The translations under genes were made by a program, and so were the position numbers. The notes beneath the pieces were generated by a model. That model was not told where the DNA came from, ran no database searches, and worked only from the letters and a program-made list of their open reading frames with translations. Shown piece by piece: positions 35,059 through 45,449 of a stretch of DNA of 64,000 bases. Numbering within the stretch: the first letter of the stretch is position 1; every line of letters starts with the position of its first letter. Source of the stretch: Psychrobacillus vulpis (GTDB taxonomy: Bacteria; Bacillota; Bacilli; Bacillales_A; Planococcaceae); the NCBI RefSeq assembly GCF_006861825.1, contig NZ_VDGI01000002.1, positions 190,716 through 254,715 of the forward strand, given 5' to 3'.

Positions 35059-35639
35059 TAATACCAGAAACAATTCTGAAATGTTGTTTAGGTATAAAAA
35101 TTACAGTTTTAAGTATCTTTATACCGAGATATTTGTAGTTATCAATAATTTAAAAAATGATTCAAAAGTATTGATTTTTGAAACTGTTTATGAATTTTTG
35201 ATATTTTAAAAATTTTAATACAGTATTATGAGAAAAAAGTGACAAATTGATTTGGATATTAAAAAGACGTGACATTAGTCCGTGGGTTGATAGTTCTATA
35301 GAAGATTTTGTTAATTTTGGGAATGCTTTGACGGGAATAAATTGTAATGTTATTTATTATATTACAGGAAAAGTTAGGAATTTAATTTGAATATTTATCC
35401 AAAAAAGTAAAAGGGGAAGATGAAATGTATTGTAAAAGCATTTCTTCATCTCAGTAGAACAATTTTTGTGATCTATCTCCCAATAGGGAATGTATTTAAT
35501 GATTGCATCAATTTGGAATACTGTTTTGGGTAGCGCCTCTCTACCGGAAGTGAGACTTAATGGAGGGCGTGCTGTGAACAAATAAGAAAATCTGGAAGTA
35601 TCTACTTTGAAAAGGTAATTTATCATCATTATCAGTTAA

Positions 35640-35668
35640 TTGCCTTGTCAAAGCAGTTATTTTATAAA
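35640..35668 (+). promoter_or_regulatory. probable sigma-A promoter of esxA
   Basis: TTGCCT (35640-35645), 17 bases, TATAAA (35663-35668), about 36 bases before the esxA start codon. The fit is four of six and five of six. Confidence 0.55.
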
Positions 35669-35703
35669 CACGACAAAATTTCAAGATAAGGGAGATGTAT
35701 GAA

Positions 35704-35997
35704 ATGTCAGGAATTATTCGCGTAACACCAGCAGAATTAGATTCAATGGCCTCACGTTACAACCATGAATCCAGCGAGGTAGCTTCCCAAATTGGCCGAT
35801 TAGATGGAATGATTGGTGAGCTTCAATCCATGTGGGAAGGTGCTTCCAGTGCAGCGTTCGCTGAGCAATATGAAAGACTTAAACCTCACTTTAATGAAAT
35901 GCGTGAACTATTAAGTGAAGTAGGTATTCAATTAAGCCGTACAGGTCAAGCATTACAAGATGCAGATCAACAAATTGCGGGACAAATCCGCGGATAG
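35704..35997 (+). CDS. esxA: WXG100 protein EsxA (YukE)
   Basis: A 97-residue WXG100 protein from the ATG at 35704 (GGGAG nine bases upstream; the ATG at 35695 abuts that site). It is a helical hairpin with the turn motif MWEGASSAAF (WEG at about residues 43-45), and it belongs to the family exported by type VIIb systems as a dimer. The C-terminal DQQIAGQIRG resembles that of YukE. It is the first gene of the locus and is separated from the next by a terminator, as expected for the most abundant component. Its export needs EssC, encoded downstream. Confidence 0.95.
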   Translation: MSGIIRVTPAELDSMASRYNHESSEVASQIGRLDGMIGELQSMWEGASSAAFAEQYERLKPHFNEMRELLSEVGIQLSRTGQALQDADQQIAGQIRG

Positions 35998-36025
35998 TTG
36001 TTCCGACTTGGGAAATTCGAAATAA

Positions 36026-36056
36026 GAGCGTCATTCCTAAAGGAAGACGCTTTTTC
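36026..36056 (+). terminator. intra-operon terminator after esxA
   Basis: AGCGTC-ATTCC and GGAA-GACGCT form a bulged stem followed by TTTTT. It would let most transcripts stop after esxA and a fraction continue into the machinery genes. Confidence 0.8.
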
Positions 36057-36130
36057 CTTAAGGAAAAAACAATAAAATAGCATCAAAACATGATTGTCAA
36101 AAGTCTAGCTTTGCTATTGAGGTGAAGAAT

Positions 36131-36370
36131 TTGTATATAGAAATTACAGTAGATTTAACGAATTACGAAGGTGATGTTATCGACATAAGACTGTCAGATT
36201 ATTATTCTATAAAAAAAATGATGGATATCGCTTGGCAAGCAAATTCCATATCCAAAATTCCGCGTGAAGGCCGCTGGGTACGTGTAGTAAACAAAGACAA
36301 ATTATTTCCTGGACATTTGACGATGCGATATTGCGGAATCACTACAGGTGACAGGATTGAAATCATTTGA
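36131..36370 (+). CDS. esaB: ubiquitin-like YukD/EsaB protein
   Basis: A 79-residue beta-grasp protein. I place the start at the TTG at 36131, which has GAGGTG seven bases upstream; the GTG at 36122 is part of that site. The sequence MYIEITVDLTNYEGDVIDIR and the ending CGITTGDRIEII are characteristic of YukD/EsaB. It is a small cytosolic factor of type VIIb secretion with a ubiquitin-like fold but no conjugation tail. It lies 18 bases before essB. Confidence 0.9.
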   Translation: MYIEITVDLTNYEGDVIDIRLSDYYSIKKMMDIAWQANSISKIPREGRWVRVVNKDKLFPGHLTMRYCGITTGDRIEII

Positions 36371-36388
36371 AGTGAAGGAGTAATAAAA

Positions 36389-37567
36389 ATGGCTACTAAT
36401 TCACATACATATTTAAAAAATCGGATAGGTGCAGAAATAAGCGAAGAAGATAATAAAACTACCTTCGTTTTTCAAAAAGAAAGAGTTGGTTTTAAAAGAA
36501 CGGATGAAATTATTTTTCTAAAAGAAGTCCATCCGAACATAAGGAAAGAAGTTGTTATTACAGATGATGAATTAATTATTCAAGCACATATTCCAAGTAA
36601 TTATAAGCGATTTAGTAAAATCCACTTAGAAGACGCTAAGTCTAGGTGGATGTTTGCTCATCAGCTTATTGAAAGGGTTTATTCGCATCCACATCCTAGA
36701 CTGAATTTGATTGTTTGTCCAGAAAATATTGTGTACAGCAGAGGTATGGATCCCGTTTTTATTTATTACGGGGTGTTAGGAAGCTTACCGCCATTTGATA
36801 AAAATGATGAGCGTGTATGGCTTGAAACAAAAGCTGTTGTTGCTGCGACGATTGACGACTCTTTCACATTTGAAGAGTACTTAAAGTATTCCGAGGTTCT
36901 AGAGTTAAAAGAAATCGGTGCAAAAGTAATGACTATGCAAGATAGCCAAGTATTACTCGATTATATTGGTGAGCAACTTGAGTTATTGGAAATAAAAGAA
37001 AGAGAAAATGTGAATCTCCCACGTAAAAAGTGGAAGGTTACTAAATGGTTATCAATTGGGCTTGGTGTATTACTTCTTCCTGCTATCATATTTACCATCA
37101 TTTATTTCATACACGAAAAGCCAAAAAACGAAGCGTTTATTGATAGTCATCAATCCTTTTTAGGGCAAAACTATAGTCAAGTTGTAACGGATCTTAGCCC
37201 TTATAGTGTGAAATCTATGCCTTTTATAGTTCTATATGAACTTGCCTACTCATCCGTAACAAATGAAAGATTAGATGAAGAACAGAAAAAGAATGTATTG
37301 TCGAATATTACGTTGCAAACGGACGCGAATTATTTAAAATATTGGATTTACCTTGGTAGAGAGGAAGCGGAAAATGCTGTTGATTTGGCAAGGTCAATGG
37401 AAGATGGAGAACTCATTACTTATGGTTTACTGAAAAGACGTGAAGAAATTAAAGCAGATCGAAAACTTTCAGGTGAAGAAATCCAAACTCTATTAGATGA
37501 AGTTGATAGAGAAGTAGAAGAATATGAAAAGCTGATGGAACAAGAAGAAAAGGAATCCGAAGAGTGA
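36389..37567 (+). CDS. essB: type VII secretion protein EssB (YukC)
   Basis: A 392-residue single-pass membrane protein. Residues about 1-215 form the cytoplasmic pseudokinase-like domain. A single helix lies at about 219-240 (WLSIGLGVLLLPAIIFTIIY), and the C-terminal half is extracellular, helical and acidic. This matches YukC/EssB, a core machine part that contacts EsxA and EssC. AAGGAG precedes the ATG; the spacing to yukD and essC shows one operon. Confidence 0.93.
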   Translation: MATNSHTYLKNRIGAEISEEDNKTTFVFQKERVGFKRTDEIIFLKEVHPNIRKEVVITDDELIIQAHIPSNYKRFSKIHLEDAKSRWMFAHQLIERVYSHPHPRLNLIVCPENIVYSRGMDPVFIYYGVLGSLPPFDKNDERVWLETKAVVAATIDDSFTFEEYLKYSEVLELKEIGAKVMTMQDSQVLLDYIGEQLELLEIKERENVNLPRKKWKVTKWLSIGLGVLLLPAIIFTIIYFIHEKPKNEAFIDSHQSFLGQNYSQVVTDLSPYSVKSMPFIVLYELAYSSVTNERLDEEQKKNVLSNITLQTDANYLKYWIYLGREEAENAVDLARSMEDGELITYGLLKRREEIKADRKLSGEEIQTLLDEVDREVEEYEKLMEQEEKESEE

Positions 37568-37600
37568 TTTTAAAAATATGAGTATCGAAAGAAGGTGTAC

Positions 37601-40600
37601 TTGTTGTTACAACTATGGGTGTTTTACGGGGAATACTATCAGCGAATATATTGGGAGCAAAATGAATTTACTTCACTGACAATAGGGCCGGCTATCGAAA
37701 ATGATATTACGATTTTATCGTATCCCTTTACATTTGGGCATTTTACAGTTGAAAAGGAAGGACAGAACATCACAGTTTATGATGGAAATAAGAATATTGG
37801 GATAATTGATTCAGTAAAAGGACTGTCCATAGAGCAACAAGAACGATTACTCCATTTGTATATATCAACCGAACCTGTTTCATCGGATATGTATTATATC
37901 GATTATGAAAATGAGGTTTCATTTGATAGTCAGATTGAAACAGCAACGTTTCATAGAATCGAAACGATTAATTCGGCAGTGGAGTCTGGTCATTTTTCAC
38001 TTAATAAAACGTCATCAGGATGGGTAATTAAGAAGGATTTTAATTGTCCCCTATATGTGAATGGCAACCGAGTTGAAACAAATCAAGTTCTCCAAATCGG
38101 TGATGTTCTCCAGTGGGCATTCATGGAAATGAAATTAATCGAAAAAGATATATTGGAAGTTGTTTCCTCAGTAAATTATGAGACATACTTACCAAAAATA
38201 GAAGTTCCAAAGTCTGAGATATTCCAAATGTACCCCGAATATAGAAGAACACCTCGAATGATTTATGATTTGCCAAACGACAAAGTGTCGTTATCATTTC
38301 CAACACAGGAAAGTGATGATACAGGGCGTGGTCTCTGGCTTATTATTACACCACCTCTAGTCATGCTAATAGTAATGGGACTTGTTGCAATCCTTAAGCC
38401 TCGAGGGATATATGTGATCATTTCTATTTCGATGTTCCTCATGTTCTTAGTTACCTCCACTGTTCAATTTTTTAAAGAAAGAAAAAAGCGTAAGGTGAAT
38501 GAGGAGAAAAGAAGACGAGTCTACACTGCTTACCTAGAAAACATTCGCCATGAACTTCACGAGCTTTCCGAAAAACAAAAGGAAGTATTGAACTATCATT
38601 TCCCATCATTTGAACAAATGAAACAAATGACTAATCAGTTATCCGGGAGAGTCTGGGAAAGAACGTTGGAAAGTCATGACTTTCTAGAATTTAGGCTTGG
38701 AACCGGAGATGTCCCTTCAAGCTATGACGTCAAATTATCCTCTGGCGATTTGGCGAACAGAGAAATAGATGATTTATTGGAACAGACGAAGCGTATGGAG
38801 GAAGTATATAAACAAATCCCAAATGCACAGATCACCACTTGCTTATCAGAAGGAATTTTAGGCCTAGTCGGAAAAGAATCCATTATTAAGCGTGAACTGC
38901 AGCAGATTGTTGGTCAATTATCTTTTTCTCATAGCTACCACGATGTTAGGTTCGTGCATATTTTTAACAATAAAGAATACGCGGACATTGAGTGGATGAA
39001 GTGGCTGCCCCATTTCAAGCTTCCCAATATGCATGCGAAAGGGTTGATTCATAACGAAGAGACTCGTGACCAGCTATTGTCTTCGCTTTATGAAATGATT
39101 CGTGAGCGAGATGCGGATGAAATGAAAGGGAAAGTGAAATTTGCACCTCATCTCATTTTCATCGTTTCAGATTACTCGTTAATAGCAGAGCATGTCATCC
39201 TAGAATATTTAGAAAGTAAACATAATAAGGAACTTGGCATATCGGTCATCTTTGCAGAATCTTCGAAAGAGCGTATGACGGAAAATGTACATACGCTTGT
39301 GCGTTACGTAAATGAAGGAGAAGGAGATATATTGATTGAAGCTGGAAAAGCAGTGAATACACCGTTCCAACTCGATAAATATGAACGAACTACGAATGAA
39401 CGCTTTGCTCGTACTCTGAAAACCCTAAATCACCAAATAGGAATGAAAAACTCAATCCCAACTTCCGTTAGCTTTCTTGAAATGTTCGGCGTAAAAGATG
39501 TAGCAGAACTTCCAATAGGGAATTATTGGAAGATTAATGAATCAGCAAAGTCTCTTTCAGTTCCAATCGGTTTAAAAGGGAAAAAAGAGCTCATTCAATT
39601 GAATTTGCATGAAAAGGCGCATGGTCCACATGGTTTGCTAGCAGGAACGACTGGTTCGGGGAAAAGTGAGTTTCTTCAGACATATATTTTATCGCTGGCT
39701 GTTCATTTTCATCCGCATGAAGTTGCTTTTCTTTTAATTGACTACAAAGGTGGAGGTATGGCACAGCCATTTAAGAATATTCCACATCTATTAGGAACGA
39801 TTACGAACATAGAAGGAAGTAAAAACTTCAGTATGCGTGCACTTGCTTCTATCAATAGTGAACTGAAACGTAGGCAGCGTCTATTCGATCAACATGTCGT
39901 TACACATATTGATGATTACAAGATGCTTTATAAGGAAGGTAAAGCAGAGGAGCCATTGCCTCATCTATTCCTCATTTCGGATGAATTTGCAGAGTTAAAA
40001 AGCGAAGAACCGGAATTTATTCGAGAACTTGTTAGTACTGCACGAATTGGTCGAAGTCTTGGTGTTCATCTCATTTTGGCAACGCAAAAACCAGGTGGGA
40101 TTATTGATGACCAAATATGGAGTAACGCTCGCTTCCGTATTGCTTTAAAAGTACAAGATGCATCGGATAGTAAGGAAATTTTGAAAAATAGCGATGCTGC
40201 ATCGATTACTGAAACTGGTCGAGGGTACTTGCAGGTAGGGAACAATGAAGTGTACGAATTGTTCCAATCTGCATGGAGCGGTGCACCTTATATGGAAGAA
40301 ACCTTTGAAGGGGAAGACGAAGTAGCGATTGTGACAGACCTTGGAATATATCCTCTTTCCGGCATAGAAACGAATGTGAGTAAGAAAAAAAGTATCCTAA
40401 CTGAAATGGAAGCTGTAACATCAAAAATTGCACAAACTCAAGCAGATATGTCGATTCATAAATTGGCTAGTCCTTGGTTACCACCATTGGCATTACGAAT
40501 CGAAAATAAGGAAGACACTTTTATCATGCAACAAACATTTCCTTTAGGCATGATAGATGAACCAGAAAAACAAAGTCAAACCCCTATTACTTATGATTGG

Positions 40601-42082
40601 AAAAAAGATGGTAATGTTGGTGTTTTCGGTACTTCTGGTTATGGAAAATCGTATACCTTACTTACAATGCTCCTAGGGATAAGTGACTATTTGACACCGA
40701 TTGAAGCACATTTTTACATTTTAGATTATGGGAACGGGTCGTTGCTTCCGCTGCGACAACTTCCACATACAGCTGATTATTTCACGATAGATGAAGATTT
40801 GAAAAGGGAAAAACTCGTTAAATTAATAAAAGAAGAAATCTCGAAAAGGAAAATAGCACTCCAACAAGCAGAAGTTAACAATATTCATATGTACAATAAA
40901 TTATCTGACCTTAAGTTACCACTTATTTATATAGTTGTAGATAATTACGATATTGTTCGAGAAGAGATGGAAGATCTGGAATCACAATTAATCCAGTTTG
41001 GAAGGGACGGCCAATCACTAGGTATTTATGTGTTTATCGCTGCTACAAGGGTGCAATCGGTTAGACAATCACTGATGAATAATTTGAAAACAAAGATTGT
41101 GCATTATCTAATAGATTCGACTGAAGCTTACAGTATTATAGGTCGTGTTCCGTTTAATTTGGAGCCTTTCCCTGGCAGAGCGATATTAAAGAAAGAGGAT
41201 GCGAAGTTTGCACAAATCTTCCTTCCAGCAAGTGGAGACGATGATTTCGAAGTATTAGAATCTATCAAAATGAAAGTTCAATCGCTAAGGGTAAGATATC
41301 GTGAAGAGGAACTTCCTGAACCTATTCCGATGTTGCCATTTGAATTGACATCTAACATTTTCCCTTCTTACTTTGATAGTGAAAGAAAAATCGGACTTGT
41401 TCCAATTGGATTAGATGAAGAGACGGTACGCCCAGTTTCAATTGATTTCAAGAAAAATCGACATTGTTTACTTGTTGGTCAAGTACAGCGAGGAAAAACA
41501 AATACATTGAAATGGATGATTCATAATCTTTTGGAACAGGAAACAGGTTTCATTGCCATCTTTGATTCGTTCGAACGTGGTTTATCTATGTTCACGGAAG
41601 ACTCTAAAATCGATTACTTGGAAACGAAAGAACGACTAATTGATTGGGTTACAAGGGTAGAACATTATTATGAAGAAGTAGAGAAAGAGTATTTAGAAAA
41701 CATGCAACGAGGAAATGGACCAGAAATAGTTCTATCTTTTTTCATTATCGACGGATACACAAGATTTTTACAAGTAGTAGATATCGGCATACAAGACCGA
41801 CTATCAAAACTAATGAAAAAATATGCTCATTTAGGATTCAATGTCATTATCTCTGGAAATAACGCGGAGATTACAAAAGGTTACGATGCATTCACGAATG
41901 AAATAAAACTTGTTCGCCAAGCGCTTATTTTCATGAAAAAATCGGAGCAGACATTATATACGGTGTCTTACGAGCGAAAAGAAATGGAACTCCCGCTTGG
42001 ATTTGCCCATTATATTTTAAACGGGAATGCTATAAAAATCCAAACCCCGTTATGCAAGATTGAGAGGAAGATCATGCAATGA
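37601..42082 (+). CDS. essC: type VII secretion ATPase EssC (YukBA)
   Basis: About 1493 residues, starting at TTG (37601 or 37604) behind AAGGTG. The motor has two N-terminal FHA-like regions (about 1-190), two membrane helices (about 245-295, GLWLIITPPLVMLIVMGLV and a second), then three FtsK/SpoIIIE ATPase domains. Walker A motifs are GTTGSGKS (about 683), GTSGYGKS (about 1012) and GQVQRGKT (about 1295). The first has a full DEFAEL Walker B (about residue 795). In the second the B motif reads YIVVDNYD, and the third is more degenerate, as in Geobacillus/Staphylococcus EssC where only some sites are active. It drives export and, by its C-terminus, selects substrates. The gene ends overlapping esaA by four bases. 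Confidence 0.95.
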   Translation: MLLQLWVFYGEYYQRIYWEQNEFTSLTIGPAIENDITILSYPFTFGHFTVEKEGQNITVYDGNKNIGIIDSVKGLSIEQQERLLHLYISTEPVSSDMYYIDYENEVSFDSQIETATFHRIETINSAVESGHFSLNKTSSGWVIKKDFNCPLYVNGNRVETNQVLQIGDVLQWAFMEMKLIEKDILEVVSSVNYETYLPKIEVPKSEIFQMYPEYRRTPRMIYDLPNDKVSLSFPTQESDDTGRGLWLIITPPLVMLIVMGLVAILKPRGIYVIISISMFLMFLVTSTVQFFKERKKRKVNEEKRRRVYTAYLENIRHELHELSEKQKEVLNYHFPSFEQMKQMTNQLSGRVWERTLESHDFLEFRLGTGDVPSSYDVKLSSGDLANREIDDLLEQTKRMEEVYKQIPNAQITTCLSEGILGLVGKESIIKRELQQIVGQLSFSHSYHDVRFVHIFNNKEYADIEWMKWLPHFKLPNMHAKGLIHNEETRDQLLSSLYEMIRERDADEMKGKVKFAPHLIFIVSDYSLIAEHVILEYLESKHNKELGISVIFAESSKERMTENVHTLVRYVNEGEGDILIEAGKAVNTPFQLDKYERTTNERFARTLKTLNHQIGMKNSIPTSVSFLEMFGVKDVAELPIGNYWKINESAKSLSVPIGLKGKKELIQLNLHEKAHGPHGLLAGTTGSGKSEFLQTYILSLAVHFHPHEVAFLLIDYKGGGMAQPFKNIPHLLGTITNIEGSKNFSMRALASINSELKRRQRLFDQHVVTHIDDYKMLYKEGKAEEPLPHLFLISDEFAELKSEEPEFIRELVSTARIGRSLGVHLILATQKPGGIIDDQIWSNARFRIALKVQDASDSKEILKNSDAASITETGRGYLQVGNNEVYELFQSAWSGAPYMEETFEGEDEVAIVTDLGIYPLSGIETNVSKKKSILTEMEAVTSKIAQTQADMSIHKLASPWLPPLALRIENKEDTFIMQQTFPLGMIDEPEKQSQTPITYDWKKDGNVGVFGTSGYGKSYTLLTMLLGISDYLTPIEAHFYILDYGNGSLLPLRQLPHTADYFTIDEDLKREKLVKLIKEEISKRKIALQQAEVNNIHMYNKLSDLKLPLIYIVVDNYDIVREEMEDLESQLIQFGRDGQSLGIYVFIAATRVQSVRQSLMNNLKTKIVHYLIDSTEAYSIIGRVPFNLEPFPGRAILKKEDAKFAQIFLPASGDDDFEVLESIKMKVQSLRVRYREEELPEPIPMLPFELTSNIFPSYFDSERKIGLVPIGLDEETVRPVSIDFKKNRHCLLVGQVQRGKTNTLKWMIHNLLEQETGFIAIFDSFERGLSMFTEDSKIDYLETKERLIDWVTRVEHYYEEVEKEYLENMQRGNGPEIVLSFFIIDGYTRFLQVVDIGIQDRLSKLMKKYAHLGFNVIISGNNAEITKGYDAFTNEIKLVRQALIFMKKSEQTLYTVSYERKEMELPLGFAHYILNGNAIKIQTPLCKIERKIMQ

Positions 42083-44928
42083 AAATAAATAAGAATACTG
42101 ATTTTTGGAAAATAATTATTGGGATTATATTAATAATAGCTGTTCCGATTTTGTTCTTTCAGTTTATGGGTGTTAGTATTTTGGATTTTGACAACCAAAA
42201 TAAACGAATTATCGCTATTGTTAACGAAGATATCGGTCTTACAAAAGATGATGAATCAGTTGATATGGGAGTGGAAGTCGTTTCCATCTTGGCGAAGGAC
42301 TCACCTTATGAATGGAAAGTGATGGGACGTGGAGCTGCGGTCAATGGATTGAAATCGAATCAGTATGATGCGATCGTCTACATTCCTTCTAACTTCTCAG
42401 AAAATATTATGTCCTATGATCAACAAAACCCGAAGAAGGCGGAATTTTCTTATCAAGTGCAACGCCAAAAAACGGGCTTACGCAAAGAAAAAGTACTACA
42501 TGAAATTGAAACTGCTACAAACCGTGTAAATGAGAAGATATCTACTCTTTACTGGAGTTATGTTGCACAAGAAATGAACCATATAAAGAAAGAATTCACG
42601 AATATTTTAGGAAAAGAAACGGATTTTCTGACTGCAATGTCTGGCTATTACAAACCAGAGTCAGAGACGTTAGCTGAAGAAATGAAAAGTCAGAAAGAAC
42701 AAATGGAAGGACTTCTTTCCATGATTGGTTCTGCAAATAATGGTTATAATTCTAGAATTGAAAATGCTGATACATTTGGACAGCAGATGAATGGTTTTAT
42801 CACGTACGTCCAACAGTATAAAGAATTCCAAGATAAGCAAAAAGAAATTCTACAGAAGGTCCAAGATAACAGCTTAGCTAAAATTCATGCCGCTGCCAAA
42901 ACACAAGCGGATCAATTCACTAAATCTGTTCAAGTGTTAGAAGAAAATAACGAAATGTTGAATGATGAAATTGAAAAAGTAAATATCATCATCGATGAAA
43001 ACAATGAGAAGTTCAATGCATTGTCGGAACTGCGAAAAAGTGAGGTAGATAGACAGTTAGAGGATCTTCTGATTGTACAAGGAGAAGCAATTGATAGATA
43101 CAATAACACAATTTTGAGTAATTTAGAAAAAGGAATTGAGAGTGGGAAAAGTGGAGTAGCAGTATTAGGTATGGCTAATATTGGCTCTGTTCAGCAACAA
43201 ATGTCTGTAATTTTTGATGAAATGAAGAGCAAGGCAGCTGCTAAAACAGCAACTGGATTACCTGGATTTGAGGAAGAGCGTACGAAAGTAAATGGCATTT
43301 TATCAGCGCTCACTGCAATAAAATTAAAATTTACTGAAACGGATCCTAACTCTACTTATATTAGAGAATTAGAACAGCTCGAAAAGGAGTTAACTTCCGT
43401 AAATGCAGTCATCACTGAAAAAGAAAATATTTGGAGCAGTAAAAGCCAAGAAGGAACAAATGATTATGCTAAAGCAACCACTGACTATGCAGATTTGTTA
43501 GGAAATTACAATTCAGTGTACAAGGAATATGAATCCGTTCAACAAATTTTGAATTCATACCCAGTGGATACAGCGAGAATTGGTGTTGAAATAAAAAAGA
43601 AGGAAGAATCACTTCTTAAGAATGATAAATTATCAGCCGACCAGCGTGTACGAATGGAGGAATTGTTTGCTAAAGGGGCTGCAAGAACAGATTTGAGTGC
43701 ACTTCTTTCTTATTATGCAACGCTGGAACAATTTGAGTTTACGCTCAATGAAAGTGGGCAAAGTGCAAATAAAGATGCCATTTTAAAAGATGAAATATTA
43801 ACTTCTTTATTGAAAAATGCAGTAGATCTAAATGAAATTGAACTCGCTAGCTGGACTTCTGTTAGTGATGGAATTCCTGAAACAAAGCTTGGTATGACTG
43901 ATTTAAGTACGACATTTGCTGCGATTATGTCTGGTTACAAAGAATCAGTGGAAGAGCAACACGCAGCACTGTTCAGTGACTTGAATTCGATTGATGATCA
44001 AGCGAATATTCTTCTACAACAAATAAAAACACCTTCCATGATGATTGCTACGGGCGAGCCTGTGCAGACAACAACAGAAGGAGAAGTAATTGCTGGTCAA
44101 CAAAATGTAAGTAACCAACTTCTTACACTGAGTGAAATGATAAAGTCTTTATCTCAAAAACAAAGTAGTCTTGTCAATTATGCAAATGACCTACATGTGA
44201 AAGCAGCAGATATAAAAGACACTTCGAACGATTTCAGCGACAAATGGGAAACGAATGTAGATGCTATGTCAGAGTTTGATGGTGATATACAAGGTTTTCT
44301 TGCAAATACGTATGTAGATGGTCAAGAAAATGGATATGTGTTCAATCACTTTGTTAATCCTTTAGATGTTAAAGGAGAAGCAGCTGTCGCAGATGAAGTA
44401 AAAAAAGTTCCACCTGTTATTTTATTTATTATTCTACTTATTAGCAGTCTATTAATAGGTTATTTCACTTATCAAATCAAAGATGGTTCGATTGGAATTC
44501 GATTAGGATTAACTGGAATATTATCCTTACTCGTAGGACTCATTATCAGTTTATACAGTATCAATATGTATATTCTGAACGATGAACGTGCAGTTGAATG
44601 GACAATTTTCACTATTCTTTTGTTACTAGCAAGTGCTTCGATTATCCGTGTCGCACTTGAGTTCGGACAGTCGGCAGGATGGATTGCGAGTGTCAGCTTA
44701 ATGTGTTTATACATTATCCCACTTCTAATCCTTGCAGTACCTGACATTAACATTCCTGATATTTTATCGACAGTGTATATGTCTATAAAATATGAACCTG
44801 AAACAAGCTTTATAGGAGGAACAGTAATAACAGCAGTTATTGCATTCATCATGCTAGCTGTTTCATATTTTATTAATAAAAATAGAAAAATTGAATCTAC
44901 CAAGGCGACCGAAGCCTATGATAATTAA
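42079..44928 (+). CDS. esaA: type VII secretion protein EsaA (YueB)
   Basis: A 949-residue membrane protein: one N-terminal helix (about 10-31), a large extracellular coiled-coil-rich region (about 35-770), and about five C-terminal helices (from VPPVILFIILLISSLLIGYF, about 778, to residue 935). In Bacillus subtilis the YueB ectodomain is the SPP1 phage receptor. The start ATGA overlaps the essC stop, pointing to coupled translation. Length is close to staphylococcal EsaA (about 1009) and shorter than YueB (1076). Confidence 0.92.
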   Translation: MKINKNTDFWKIIIGIILIIAVPILFFQFMGVSILDFDNQNKRIIAIVNEDIGLTKDDESVDMGVEVVSILAKDSPYEWKVMGRGAAVNGLKSNQYDAIVYIPSNFSENIMSYDQQNPKKAEFSYQVQRQKTGLRKEKVLHEIETATNRVNEKISTLYWSYVAQEMNHIKKEFTNILGKETDFLTAMSGYYKPESETLAEEMKSQKEQMEGLLSMIGSANNGYNSRIENADTFGQQMNGFITYVQQYKEFQDKQKEILQKVQDNSLAKIHAAAKTQADQFTKSVQVLEENNEMLNDEIEKVNIIIDENNEKFNALSELRKSEVDRQLEDLLIVQGEAIDRYNNTILSNLEKGIESGKSGVAVLGMANIGSVQQQMSVIFDEMKSKAAAKTATGLPGFEEERTKVNGILSALTAIKLKFTETDPNSTYIRELEQLEKELTSVNAVITEKENIWSSKSQEGTNDYAKATTDYADLLGNYNSVYKEYESVQQILNSYPVDTARIGVEIKKKEESLLKNDKLSADQRVRMEELFAKGAARTDLSALLSYYATLEQFEFTLNESGQSANKDAILKDEILTSLLKNAVDLNEIELASWTSVSDGIPETKLGMTDLSTTFAAIMSGYKESVEEQHAALFSDLNSIDDQANILLQQIKTPSMMIATGEPVQTTTEGEVIAGQQNVSNQLLTLSEMIKSLSQKQSSLVNYANDLHVKAADIKDTSNDFSDKWETNVDAMSEFDGDIQGFLANTYVDGQENGYVFNHFVNPLDVKGEAAVADEVKKVPPVILFIILLISSLLIGYFTYQIKDGSIGIRLGLTGILSLLVGLIISLYSINMYILNDERAVEWTIFTILLLLASASIIRVALEFGQSAGWIASVSLMCLYIIPLLILAVPDINIPDILSTVYMSIKYEPETSFIGGTVITAVIAFIMLAVSYFINKNRKIESTKATEAYDN

Positions 44929-45433
44929 AAAAGTTCTACTTCTGTTAAGTGTGATTCTAATTAGTTGGTCATTTAATGTGCATGCAAACAAAGATGAATC
45001 CATTTCGAATTTAGAACCAGTTATTTATGAAAAATTAACGTTCAAGAAAAATACGGATTATTTGCATGATGTTAAAAAGATAGAAATGAAAAATACCATT
45101 CCAGTAAAGCAGTTTGATATTTACTTTGATGGGAGAAAGCAGCTTCCAAATAGGAGCGATACATCCTATCTTTTTCAAACGGCAGAACGCGGAGAGAAAA
45201 GTACAGTCGCGGCAAAAACTTCTGAATTAAAGCTCTTTTCGAAAGAGGGTAAAGGTGAGAAGGAGTTGTCAGGAAATACAGTAAATGAGGTAGAAACAGC
45301 TAGTGATAATGCGCGCACAATGATTTTACTAGCTATTATTGCTGTTGGTCTCATTACTTTGTTTATGGTGTTTATACCAAGATTAGTTAATGCAACTGAA
45401 ACGTCTAAAAAACAATTCGTCCATAACCGTTAG
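44918..45433 (+). CDS. essA: type VII secretion protein EssA
   Basis: About 171 residues from the ATG at 44918, which overlaps the esaA stop (ATGATAATTAA) and has AAGGCGA upstream; the longer frame from 44891 has no support. An N-terminal hydrophobic signal/anchor (about 4-22) leads to a polar outside part (contains FDIYFDGRKQLP) and a C-terminal membrane helix (MILLAIIAVGLITLFMVFI, about 133-151). This layout and position match EssA (YueC), a small machine component of unclear detail. Confidence 0.85.
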   Translation: MIIKKVLLLLSVILISWSFNVHANKDESISNLEPVIYEKLTFKKNTDYLHDVKKIEMKNTIPVKQFDIYFDGRKQLPNRSDTSYLFQTAERGEKSTVAAKTSELKLFSKEGKGEKELSGNTVNEVETASDNARTMILLAIIAVGLITLFMVFIPRLVNATETSKKQFVHNR

Positions 45434-45449
45434 GAAAGGAGGAACAGAC

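Larger units (their letters stand above)
34783..35703. other. 920-base region ahead of the type VII locus
   Basis: After the terminator at 34804, this holds two variant palindromes (34985-35058) and then about 550 bases of very AT-rich DNA without a credible gene on either strand. A hairpin-like pair GAAGATGAAATG and CATTTCTTCATCTC (about 35417-35453) is imperfect. The esxA promoter lies at the end. No regulator gene is present between the acyl-CoA cluster and the secretion locus. Confidence 0.5.

Noticed and set aside
35357-35629. Minus-strand 90-residue open frame before esxA
   Set aside because: No ribosome site, AT-rich non-coding composition and no recognisable sequence.
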